A stretch of DNA of 7,343 nucleotides from Chlorobiota bacterium (GTDB lineage Bacteria; Bacteroidota; Bacteroidia; Bacteroidales; JAADGE01): contig JAUVIG010000181.1 in the NCBI GenBank assembly GCA_030592825.1, positions 1 through 7,343 of the forward strand. The letters are read 5' to 3'. Each line of letters opens with the position of its first letter. Position 1 is the stretch's first letter. Both the position numbers and the translations under genes were made by a program. Positions 1 to 6,889 of this stretch are shown piece after piece. The notes under the pieces are model-generated. The model saw only the letters and a list, made by a program, of their open reading frames with translations, searched no databases and was not told the DNA's origin.

Positions 1-692
1 TCCAAACTCAAAGTTCTGGAAACACCGGGAAGAATTGTAAATTCTTTGGGTTCTAATTGATTTTCCTCTGCTTTTTGCAAGTCGGAAATTATTAAATAAA
101 CTTTTCCCTGAATAATTTTATCTCCGGTATTAGTAACATCTACAATTAGTGTATTTTCATTATCGGATTTTCTCAAATTTTTAATAACAGCACTTGTATT
201 ATTATACGAATCGGGTGATTGAAATACATACACTCCGATACTCGGATTAACAGTAATACCCGCACTGGTATTTTTATCTCCTCCTATAGTCTCATTTTTC
301 TCAATTGCTTCTTGTACAAAAAGCATTGCCCATTTTGTTGATTTTGCATTTTCGTTTTCAGGGACTTTCATTAATACATTAATTTTTTTTTGTTCATTCG
401 GAGCAAGCTCAAAAAAAGCCGGTGTAATTGTAATCCAATCTGCACAAGACCTTTCCGTAGTATTCGGGTCTGAATAATCAATTTTACCGTTTTCGGAAAT
501 GTTCCAATCATTCAGAATTGTTATATAACTTCTTTTTTTATCTGATTGGTTTGTAACGTGCAGAATCATTCTCCCGCTTTGTCCGGGTTCTAAATTATAA
601 TCCATTCTTGTAGGTGCTATCTCAAATTTTTGAGCAAAAGTTGAGGAAAGACAAAATGCAAAACAGACTAAAATAAATACAATTTTTTTCAT
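1..692 (-). CDS. PapD-like periplasmic chaperone, 3' end cut off by window edge
   Basis: I read 230 codons from an ATG at 692; the gene continues past position 1. Residues 1-20 are a Sec signal peptide (lysines at 2-3, hydrophobic core, cut expected after Ala20). The mature protein starts with a PapD-type first strand, APTRMDYNLEPGQ (26-38), in which Thr28-Arg29 match the Thr-Arg pair of fimbrial chaperones. That arginine binds the C-terminal carboxylate of the subunit in PapD. The first Ig domain continues through ADWITITPAFFELAPNEQ (84-101), a layout typical of this fold, and ends with a G1-like strand SIGVYVF (151-157). A second Ig domain starts near 165 and is incomplete. The partner lysine of PapD (Lys112) has no clear equivalent. 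It begins 22 bp after the beta-barrel gene, so it is probably the last or a late gene of the cluster. The chaperone fold is likely; pilus assembly as its role is inference. A DUF916-like surface protein of the same fold is the alternative. Confidence 0.72.
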   Translation of the reverse strand, partial: MKKIVFILVCFAFCLSSTFAQKFEIAPTRMDYNLEPGQSGRMILHVTNQSDKKRSYITILNDWNISENGKIDYSDPNTTERSCADWITITPAFFELAPNEQKKINVLMKVPENENAKSTKWAMLFVQEAIEKNETIGGDKNTSAGITVNPSIGVYVFQSPDSYNNTSAVIKNLRKSDNENTLIVDVTNTGDKIIQGKVYLIISDLQKAEENQLEPKEFTILPGVSRTLSL

Positions 693-714
693 AATATATT
701 TTTATATAAATAAT

Positions 715-3483
715 TTAAAAATTAATTTTCCTTTTTTTCTCTGTTAATATGAAATTAACTGACGCACTTTTGTTAATTGAGTTCACTTTTATATTATTTT
801 CTTTAAGAATTATCTTTTTTCCGAACAGATTATTAATTGACACAATATAGCTTTTATTATTCGGAACATAAATAATAAAGCTGCCGAAATGATCGGTTAA
901 TGTTGAATACTCTTTACCGTCTTCATCAACAGCTTTTATTCTGATATTCCCGACATCTATTAAGCCTAATGAAGAAAATCTGTCTTTTTGTAATTCAAGA
1001 GAACCTTTTATTTTTGCAGCTTGCACAAACGGGATTAATAATTCTTTATCTTCATTTAAAACAATTGTAGAATTATTACCAAAAAAATTGAACCAAGCTT
1101 GCAAATCATTAAGCGGCAGAAAATCAATTTCATATAATCCTTGAGGTATTTTTTTGTAATTTGCTCTTCCTTCAATATCAGATAACAGTGAAATATACAT
1201 ACTATACTTTTTAATTGTATCGCCCTTATTATCAGAGCTTTTATATTTTAGGTTAACTTTCACGTTGTCAATTGTGCTTTCATCTGCATCTAATTTTCCG
1301 TTACTGTTAATATCTTTAAAAAACGTAATATTTAAGTCGTAATTACCGGTTTTTTGATTTGAATATTCAAAGCCCTTAATGAATGTTGCTTCCAGTTTAT
1401 TGATACTAAATTCTCCGCTTACTGCTCTTTGAAACTTTGAATCAATTCTTATATTAATATTTCTTCTTAAATTTAATTCAATACCGGTCATTATATTTAT
1501 CCCTTGTGATTTATTATATGATGAATATTGATAATTACTTCCTATATCTAATAAAAGATGATTGTTATAAAAATACTGTTTATAAGAAGCAGTAATGTCA
1601 AGTTTAGAATATCCGTCTAAATAGATATTCTCATTAGGGTATATACCGTTTGAATATTTTAACTCTACAAAATATTCATTGTTTGAATTTAATTGATGAT
1701 AAAATGAATTATTAAACATCATTTGAGTTTCATTTTTTATATGCAGGCTGTCAAAATCAGTATTTTTATATCCAAATAACCAAGTTGAATTAAATCTGAT
1801 ATTTGTCTTTGAATAATTTGATGTAAAGAAACAGGAATGTGAACTTTTCATAAAATTATCATTTTTTGAATAAGTTGTATATAATATTCCCGCTGTAAGT
1901 CTTACTTCCTTATAAATTGGTTTTGAGAGTTGTAGTTTTACGGAGTTTTCGTTAATCTCAAAATCATTATTTACATCATTTTTTTTGTTCAAATAATTAT
2001 ATTGAGCAAAAAGAGATGTGTTACCGGTTAGATTGTATTTTGCAAATAATACATTTCGGAGACTTGAGTTTATACGAATACTTTCTTTTTGAAAATAAAA
2101 TTCATTAATCAAACCCACCGATATTTTCTTTGATATTGTGCCCTTATAGTTTAATGTATGTACATATTCATATTTTAAAGGATTTAGTTCATTGTAGAAA
2201 TTTTCTCTGTTGAGTTTCAAATTAAAATTTACTGTATTAAATTTATTAATATTTAAACGTGAGGCCGAAACCATACTCAATGTATTATTGCTTTTACTTT
2301 TATCGGAATTTACTGCAATGCTGCTGTTTAAAAAAAAGTTTTTTGTTAACAATTTATGACCTGTGGCCAAACTTTGTTCATTCTTAATAATACTTTGATT
2401 TGCAAAAAAATACAGAAATTGTTGTTTATTTATTTTATAATGATAATCTAAAAATATACTGTTACTGATATTAAGGTTTTTGCCCAATGCTGAACCTGAC
2501 GGCCCGATTCCGAACTTTAAATTGTTTGAATAATAATAAAGTGCGAGTTTATTGCTTGATAAAAAATTACCTCCTTCAGACAAATTGTTTAGTACAAAAT
2601 CATACTTTAATGACTTTGATGTACTAAAAATATATTCGCCTCTTGTGAATACAGAATATTGCAACAGATTCGGTTCATTTAAATTATGTGTTTTAATACC
2701 GACAAGATTACCGGGTTTTGAACTTTCTTCTGCCAGATAATCGTAAGTACTGCTTAACTTTGAAACAGTGAATGCTTTTTCAAATGAATTAAAATCATTA
2801 AAGGCAATAATTTTTGATGTTTTTCCTGAAAATTGTTTGTCTTTATAAAACTTTTTCGGTTCAATACTCAATTTAATGCAAGTATCTTTCCCTGCATCTA
2901 AATACACCTGAAACTCTTCTGAATTATCAAATACTTTTATTTCATCTGTTATTTGCATTTCAATATAAATTGTTTCAGGAACATTCCCTTTATTATTGAT
3001 TTTTAATATTACCGGGTTTTGCTCGTTTTCCGGATTGATAAAAACATCATTGTTACTGATTTCAAATTTCCAATTATGTTTTGCTTTAATATTAATTATT
3101 GTGCTTGCATGTAATGTATCTGTTTTATTAAATATTAAGTTTGCCCTTATTATAAAATCAAAATTTGTTTCAGCTTTTTTATCAACTATTAATCTGACCG
3201 GGACAGACTTTGAAGTGCCCGGTTTCAGTGTTAACTTTTTTTGGAAAAATGATATACTTTTCCAACCCTTCGGAATAATAATTTCTTGTTCAAAACTTAC
3301 TTCTTTATTCGATTTATTTTCAATTTTTAATACATTAAAATATGCTTTATCAGGGTCTTGATTTTTTTGAATTTTTATAAATTGATATTCAATTTGTTTC
3401 GCAATATTGCTTTCTTGAGCAAGAAGGGGAAATGAGATTGTTAACATCACAAAACATATCACTATGCAGCCCAAGAACCTCAT
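715..3483 (-). CDS. Usher-like outer-membrane beta-barrel protein with flanking Ig-like domains
   Basis: The protein has 922 residues from the ATG at 3483. A TTG three codons earlier (3492) is in frame, but the ATG gives a cleaner signal peptide (1-22, cut after LLA). Order of parts: an NEW3-like Ig domain at about 45-133 (PKGW at 71-74, LKPGTSKSVPVRL at 86-98); a second Ig-like domain at about 138-240; a long stretch at about 265-705 of short alternating strands rich in Tyr, Phe, Asn and Ser with turns, as in outer-membrane beta-barrels; an SdrD-B-like domain at about 713-815 with an EF-hand-like calcium loop DINSNGKLDADE (724-735); and a carboxypeptidase-regulatory-like domain at about 824-912 (GSFIIYVP at 867-874). 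The periplasmic domain, barrel, two C-terminal beta-sandwich domains layout resembles chaperone-usher ushers, but I see no plug domain. It starts 5 bp after the stop of the subunit-like gene, so the two are probably translationally coupled. A role as secretion pore is inferred; a structural porin or adhesin barrel is possible. Confidence 0.7.
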   Translation of the reverse strand: MRFLGCIVICFVMLTISFPLLAQESNIAKQIEYQFIKIQKNQDPDKAYFNVLKIENKSNKEVSFEQEIIIPKGWKSISFFQKKLTLKPGTSKSVPVRLIVDKKAETNFDFIIRANLIFNKTDTLHASTIINIKAKHNWKFEISNNDVFINPENEQNPVILKINNKGNVPETIYIEMQITDEIKVFDNSEEFQVYLDAGKDTCIKLSIEPKKFYKDKQFSGKTSKIIAFNDFNSFEKAFTVSKLSSTYDYLAEESSKPGNLVGIKTHNLNEPNLLQYSVFTRGEYIFSTSKSLKYDFVLNNLSEGGNFLSSNKLALYYYSNNLKFGIGPSGSALGKNLNISNSIFLDYHYKINKQQFLYFFANQSIIKNEQSLATGHKLLTKNFFLNSSIAVNSDKSKSNNTLSMVSASRLNINKFNTVNFNLKLNRENFYNELNPLKYEYVHTLNYKGTISKKISVGLINEFYFQKESIRINSSLRNVLFAKYNLTGNTSLFAQYNYLNKKNDVNNDFEINENSVKLQLSKPIYKEVRLTAGILYTTYSKNDNFMKSSHSCFFTSNYSKTNIRFNSTWLFGYKNTDFDSLHIKNETQMMFNNSFYHQLNSNNEYFVELKYSNGIYPNENIYLDGYSKLDITASYKQYFYNNHLLLDIGSNYQYSSYNKSQGINIMTGIELNLRRNINIRIDSKFQRAVSGEFSINKLEATFIKGFEYSNQKTGNYDLNITFFKDINSNGKLDADESTIDNVKVNLKYKSSDNKGDTIKKYSMYISLLSDIEGRANYKKIPQGLYEIDFLPLNDLQAWFNFFGNNSTIVLNEDKELLIPFVQAAKIKGSLELQKDRFSSLGLIDVGNIRIKAVDEDGKEYSTLTDHFGSFIIYVPNNKSYIVSINNLFGKKIILKENNIKVNSINKSASVNFILTEKKRKINF

Positions 3484-3488
3484 AAAAC

Positions 3489-4091
3489 TCAATCAATTAT
3501 TTCAGTAACAACATATTGAATATCCATAGTATAGGAACCTTTTTTTAAGTTTTGCATGAAAATTGATTTTTGTTTCATATCTCCTGATTGAGTTCCCATT
3601 TCATAAAAAAGGATAAAATTATTTGTATAGTAATCTCCGGCGTTGGAATTGATACCGTCGTATTCCAATAATATTTTTTCAGAAGGAATAATACCGAGAG
3701 GTATCTCATCAGCATTATTAATAATTGTATTTAATCCTTGCCATAATATAGTTATTCCGATATTATCTGTCGGAATTTCGGTATTTCCGTTGTAATGTAA
3801 GAATGGAGATACTGACCGAACACCAAATTTCCAATTTGCAGTTGAATTTATACTTGCCATATGGAAATAATCCCAATTATCGTATCCTCCAAGCCCGTTT
3901 TTATAATCATTCAAAGTATTAAAATCAAAAATAACAGGCATATAACCGGCAGAACTCATATCTAAATACATTGTTGTATTAAGATTAGAAGTTAATGTAA
4001 TAACTTCGGATTCGTTAACTTGAGCAGTTATGGAGTTTAAAAAAATCATCAACATTAATGCAGCAGTCAACAGTAAGTTTTTAGTTTTCAT
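3489..4091 (-). CDS. Secreted beta-rich protein, candidate pilin-like subunit
   Basis: The protein has 200 residues from the ATG at 4091. An in-frame TTG two codons upstream (4097) is less likely, because the ATG starts a standard signal peptide (MKTKNLLLTAALMLMIFL, cut after ITA near residue 24). The mature N-terminus (EVITLTSNLNTTMYLDMS) alternates polar and apolar residues and could act as a donor strand. The middle has DFNTLNDYKNGLGGYDNW and a strand ANWKFGVRSV. The C-terminus, GSYTMDIQYVVTEI, resembles the closing strand of archaic (spore-coat-U/Csu-type), WxL or DUF4402-like beta-sandwich proteins, which end in GTYT followed by alternating hydrophobics. The mature protein has no cysteine and no sorting domain of the type IX system. 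It lies 27 bp after the lipoprotein gene and 5 bp before the barrel gene, the place a pilin or cargo subunit would take. I do not recognise a named family, so the pilin role is inferred from fold hints and context. Confidence 0.65.
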   Translation of the reverse strand: MKTKNLLLTAALMLMIFLNSITAQVNESEVITLTSNLNTTMYLDMSSAGYMPVIFDFNTLNDYKNGLGGYDNWDYFHMASINSTANWKFGVRSVSPFLHYNGNTEIPTDNIGITILWQGLNTIINNADEIPLGIIPSEKILLEYDGINSNAGDYYTNNFILFYEMGTQSGDMKQKSIFMQNLKKGSYTMDIQYVVTEIID

Positions 4092-4118
4092 TTTCAATTA
4101 ATTTAAAAGGTTAATATT

Positions 4119-6125
4119 TTACGGATAATATATTTTAGAATCATCCCTGTAACTCGAAATATTTTCATACCAATTTTGGTATAAATCCCCGGAACTTTCG
4201 GCCCAATTCGCAAATTTTAAATAGGCACTGATAATATTCTTATTTTCATATGTCCAATTGAAAGTTCCGTTAATATTTAAAGCCCACGGTAAATAGTTAC
4301 TTGTTTTATAATATATTCCTTCATTCTCAAGGGTAAAATCATCACCTGTTCCGAATAATGATGTATTTGCCAGATCAGTAGGCTCATAATCAGGCAAATG
4401 TATCTCATTTCCTCTTTGCCCGTTACTTATCAAAAACGGATTATACGGTGGTGTTCCTAATTCATTAGTTGGAACAGGAGCAATTAAGTTTGCAGTTATA
4501 AATAATGTATCCGGAATAATATATTCAGAATCTTCAAGAACATTAACAAGCATGCCGCTTGAGGATAAAATATCAGAAGCATTTTCAAAAGCAATAATTA
4601 CGGCATTTGTTTGGCCTTGTTCTGTTCCGTTTGAATTCATTGATGTATATCCCACCCCTAAATTGCTGCCTGTTACAGACTCAATACTTGTATAGCTGAC
4701 AGGTAACTCAAATCCGAAACCGTTAAAATAATTTGCACCAACAGCTTGTACTATAAGGCTGAATTCAATTTTTGCAACATCATTGTTATTATCAGTAATT
4801 TGGTTAATATTGTATTCCAAAACCAAATCGTTAAAATCATAATCTCCTGAAATCGGCCAAAGATCCTCAAAAACCAATGTTCCGTTATAATAGTTATTAA
4901 ATGCAAGATTCGGATTTCCGGGATAATCATCATATTCATCTAATACTCCGTCTCCGTCATTGTCTTCGTAACTTGCAGTTTTATTATATTGTTGAGGTTC
5001 TATTGCGGAAATCGGATCAACTGTAACATAGAACACAGCATCATTAAAATCGTTGTCGCAAGATGAGTAGCTTCTTTTAATATCTTCAAAACCCAATAAC
5101 ATAATATCTCTGCTGTCGTCATATAATAAAACATTATGTTGTTGAAGTTCAGGATCATTTTCAGGGTTTAATTCAGGATTTGAATATACTTTATAAATTC
5201 CGTCAGTTACATCAGAGTTACGCCACCCTTGTGCAATTAAGCACCAACCTATTTCAGTATTTTCGGGAAAACTTCCCAAATAAATTTTATTACCTGAAAC
5301 AAGACCACCTGCTGTAGGATATGAAACATTCGGAAATACAACGGTAAGATATTCAATATCTTCGACACTTTGTGGTTCATTTCCTATATCATAGGTGTAA
5401 TAAGCAAGAACATTTTTCCAACCTGCTCCTTCATGTACAAAAGTTATCCATACATCTGCATCTTCATAAAGTTTTGTATTACATTCACTGCCTACTGCGA
5501 GATATTCAGGATGACTTTGTGTTAAAGGAACTCTTTCAGGTAAAGATGCATTAATATCCGCTAAAAAATCACTGCTGATTGTGTCATTTTGCGGTTCTAA
5601 ATAATCAGGTACACCCAAGCTGTTCCAAGCTCCCATAAATTGGTAATCTAAAGATTCAGAATAAAAAAACCCACTTTTTCCTGATGATTTATTACCAATT
5701 GTATAGTTAATTTCATTATTTATTGCCGGTAGTTTGATTTGACTCGGAAGTCCGACATATTGAGGACAAACATATATGTATTCAATATTATCAGGTATAG
5801 AGAAACTTGCTGAGAAGACTCCGTTATTATTTGTAATTCCTTTAAATAATAATGTTGCATTTTCATTTAATAAATTTGTTTCTTCATTAAAATATTCTTG
5901 ATCATAAATTTCAATAACTGCATCTATTATCGGATCATTATATGAATTTACTGCAGAAATATCAACAGAAATATTTTTTGTTGTCTTATAGTCAAAATCT
6001 TGTGCAATTACTAATTTATCAATTTCAGAATCTGCATCATCGAAGTATACATGTTTTCGACAAGAATTGCTAATCAAAATAAGAAAAATCGGGATGATTA
6101 ATTTTATGAAATTTTTTATTTCCAT
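4119..6125 (-). CDS. LruC domain-containing surface lipoprotein (DUF4114/DUF4842-like)
   Basis: The protein has 668 residues. A lipoprotein signal (MEIKNFIKLIIPIFLILISN, then Ser-Cys22) predicts lipidation at Cys22; the residues before the Cys (Ser-Asn-Ser) are a loose lipobox. Residues about 46-143 look like an Ig or carboxypeptidase-regulatory domain (GITNNNGVFSASFSIPD). Residues about 222-370 match the DUF4114 pattern: ADVWITFVHEGAGWKNVLAY early, then GFEDI and the acidic DNDFNDAVFYVTVDP (357-371). DNDGDGVLDEYDDYP (388-402) is a calcium-binding loop like thrombospondin type 3 repeats. The rest (about 412-665) fits DUF4842: a second DFND (430-433) after LVFEDLWPISGDYD, and a C-terminal block with Trp-rich AYLKFANWAESSG and NWYE. 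LruC proteins are known as outer-membrane lipoproteins in Leptospira and occur widely in Bacteroidota; their role is unclear. As the first gene of the cluster it is probably the surface partner, anchor or adhesin of the system encoded behind it. Confidence 0.85.
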   Translation of the reverse strand: MEIKNFIKLIIPIFLILISNSCRKHVYFDDADSEIDKLVIAQDFDYKTTKNISVDISAVNSYNDPIIDAVIEIYDQEYFNEETNLLNENATLLFKGITNNNGVFSASFSIPDNIEYIYVCPQYVGLPSQIKLPAINNEINYTIGNKSSGKSGFFYSESLDYQFMGAWNSLGVPDYLEPQNDTISSDFLADINASLPERVPLTQSHPEYLAVGSECNTKLYEDADVWITFVHEGAGWKNVLAYYTYDIGNEPQSVEDIEYLTVVFPNVSYPTAGGLVSGNKIYLGSFPENTEIGWCLIAQGWRNSDVTDGIYKVYSNPELNPENDPELQQHNVLLYDDSRDIMLLGFEDIKRSYSSCDNDFNDAVFYVTVDPISAIEPQQYNKTASYEDNDGDGVLDEYDDYPGNPNLAFNNYYNGTLVFEDLWPISGDYDFNDLVLEYNINQITDNNNDVAKIEFSLIVQAVGANYFNGFGFELPVSYTSIESVTGSNLGVGYTSMNSNGTEQGQTNAVIIAFENASDILSSSGMLVNVLEDSEYIIPDTLFITANLIAPVPTNELGTPPYNPFLISNGQRGNEIHLPDYEPTDLANTSLFGTGDDFTLENEGIYYKTSNYLPWALNINGTFNWTYENKNIISAYLKFANWAESSGDLYQNWYENISSYRDDSKIYYP

Positions 6126-6153
6126 AATTATTAGATTATCAGTAACTTTTTCT

Positions 6154-6161
6154 CAAAATTA
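6154..6161 (-). promoter_or_regulatory. Candidate -7 box for the lipoprotein-subunit-barrel-chaperone cluster
   Basis: Read on the minus strand this is TAATTTTG, a full match to the Bacteroidota -7 consensus TAnnTTTG. It lies 28 bp upstream of the ATG at 6125, which would give a leader of about 20 nt. No TTG or TTTG is found at the expected -33 distance (around 6179-6187), so the promoter is either weak or depends on an activator. Such a short motif can occur by chance in AT-rich DNA. Confidence 0.4.
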
Positions 6162-6186
6162 GCACTTTCAATAATGAATAAATAGA

Positions 6187-6226
6187 GTGTTTTTACTTAT
6201 ATCATTGTATTAGGTGTTTATACTTA
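6187..6226. repeat. Pair of 13-bp direct repeats upstream of the cluster promoter
   Basis: GTGTTTTTACTTA (6187-6199) and GTGTTTATACTTA (6214-6226) differ at one base and start 27 bp apart. On the minus strand they read TAAGTA(A/T)AAACAC. They sit between the end of the 99-codon gene and the -7 box, centred about 46 and 73 bp before the inferred transcription start. Binding sites for a regulator are a reasonable guess but unproven. Confidence 0.45.
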
Positions 6227-6229
6227 ATT

Positions 6230-6529
6230 TCAGCATGAACATGTAATATATTTTACATTTGCACCATTTTCTTCATGAGACTCTAAGGTATCTTTATACC
6301 AAAACAGATATTCAACAATGCTTTGGAAATCATTATGAAATCCGGCATAAGTAAATGAAACCCTTTGCCAACCCCAAATTGTTTTCTTTTTCAACACATA
6401 GACGAAACCAAAGTTTCTGAGATGCCAACCGTAAACAACTTTGAAACCGTTGATTAAAATATATTCTTTTCCGAAAAAGCATCTTTTAGAGTTTGGTATA
6501 ATCGAATTATTTTTGCTGTCAGTTTTCAT
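6230..6529 (-). CDS. Small hypothetical protein, aromatic-rich
   Basis: It has 99 codons from an ATG at 6529 to a TGA at 6230. I do not recognise a family. There is no signal peptide and no membrane segment, so a cytoplasmic location is expected. The middle is rich in aromatic residues and likely beta-strand (INGFKVVYGWHLRNFGFVYV, 26-45, then KTIWGWQRVSFTYAGF, 49-64), followed by a likely helix (QSIVEYLFWYKDTLE, 69-83) and a tail ending in Cys-Ser-Cys. The composition looks like a folded protein rather than a chance frame, and no better frame overlaps it on either strand. It follows the 66-codon gene by 77 bp on the same strand, with no promoter motif seen between, so the two may be co-transcribed. 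It ends 104 bp before the lipoprotein gene, which appears to have its own promoter. A small accessory, toxin-like or immunity-like role cannot be told from sequence. Confidence 0.6.
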   Translation of the reverse strand: MKTDSKNNSIIPNSKRCFFGKEYILINGFKVVYGWHLRNFGFVYVLKKKTIWGWQRVSFTYAGFHNDFQSIVEYLFWYKDTLESHEENGANVKYITCSC

Positions 6530-6606
6530 TATTTTAAGTTTTAGTTTGTTATTATTATAAAGAAAGTAAGCTCAACTTCATTTAAAGATTTATAAGATGT
6601 ATCAAC

Positions 6607-6807
6607 TTACTTATTATATTGTTCTAATATATCTAATGCTGCATCCACCAACTTTTCCCATTCTTCAAAAACATCATTGCTTACCTCTAACCAATTCGGC
6701 ATATAATCATTATCAAACGAAAGTATTTCGATTATTGCGTCTTTATTATTTTCAACTATTCCTTTTTTTAACAAATTGATTGCCTGTTCTGTTGTTAATT
6801 TTTTCAT
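6607..6807 (-). CDS. Small acidic helical hypothetical protein
   Basis: It has 66 codons from an ATG at 6807 to a TAA at 6607. I do not recognise it. The sequence is almost wholly helix-forming and amphipathic: a first helix TTEQAINLLKKGI (5-17), a second NNKDAIIEILSF (20-31), a linker DNDYMPNWLEV and a last helix NDVFEEWEKLVDAALDILEQ (44-63). It is acidic overall, with Trp39 and Trp50, no signal peptide and no cysteine. Such short acidic helical proteins are often partners or regulators of a neighbouring protein, and the next gene on the same strand encodes another small protein 77 bp away. The overlapping plus-strand reading at 6597-6779 (Leu/Tyr/His-rich, no helical pattern) is the shadow. 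No function can be assigned. Confidence 0.6.
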   Translation of the reverse strand: MKKLTTEQAINLLKKGIVENNKDAIIEILSFDNDYMPNWLEVSNDVFEEWEKLVDAALDILEQYNK

Positions 6808-6845
6808 GACTTTTAATTAATAAGTATTAATAATTTGTTTGTTTG

Positions 6846-6873
6846 CAAATGATATTTCAAAGCAAATGCCAAA
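6846..6873 (-). promoter_or_regulatory. Weak candidate promoter for the two small genes
   Basis: Minus strand TATCATTTG (6854-6846) resembles TAnnTTTG with one extra spacer base, and TTTG at 6873-6870 could serve as the -33 element with a short 15-bp spacer. It is about 40 bp upstream of the ATG at 6807. Both spacings are off consensus, so this is tentative. Confidence 0.22.
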
Positions 6874-6876
6874 GCG

Positions 6877-6889
6877 TGTAACTGTTACA
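6877..6889. promoter_or_regulatory. Perfect palindrome TGTAAC-T-GTTACA, candidate operator
   Basis: A 6-bp perfect inverted repeat with a 1-bp centre, in otherwise irregular DNA. It lies about 70 bp upstream of the 66-codon gene. If the weak promoter at 6846-6873 is right, its centre would be near -44, where an activator dimer would sit. It has no U-tract, and a 1-base loop rules out a normal terminator hairpin. The regulator is unknown. Confidence 0.35.

Noticed and set aside
2552..2740. Plus-strand reading frame inside the barrel gene
   Set aside because: Antisense to a long well-supported gene; its content mirrors the barrel gene and has no signal of its own.
2996..3361. 121-codon plus-strand reading frame opposite the Ig domains of the barrel protein
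   Set aside because: Long hydrophobic stretches arise from the antisense of Asn/Lys/Ile-rich beta domains; there is no start context, and the minus-strand frame has recognisable domains.
3484..3492. TTG at 3492 as start of the barrel gene, giving a 4-bp overlap with the upstream gene
   Set aside because: The in-frame ATG at 3483 directly begins a clean signal peptide and avoids a rare start codon; the remaining 5-bp gap still allows coupling.
4092..4097. TTG at 4097 as start of the subunit-like gene
   Set aside because: The ATG two codons later gives a normal signal peptide and is the more usual start.
4751..4939. Minus-strand frame overlapping the LruC gene in another phase
   Set aside because: Met/Ile-rich low-complexity translation inside a gene with clear DUF4842 motifs.
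5372..5554. Plus-strand frame opposite the LruC gene
   Set aside because: His/Leu-rich antisense product within the DUF4114-like region; no independent support.
6597..6779. Plus-strand reading frame opposite the 66-codon gene
   Set aside because: Composition is erratic (clusters of Leu, Tyr, Pro, His) and it is antisense to a frame with clear amphipathic helices.
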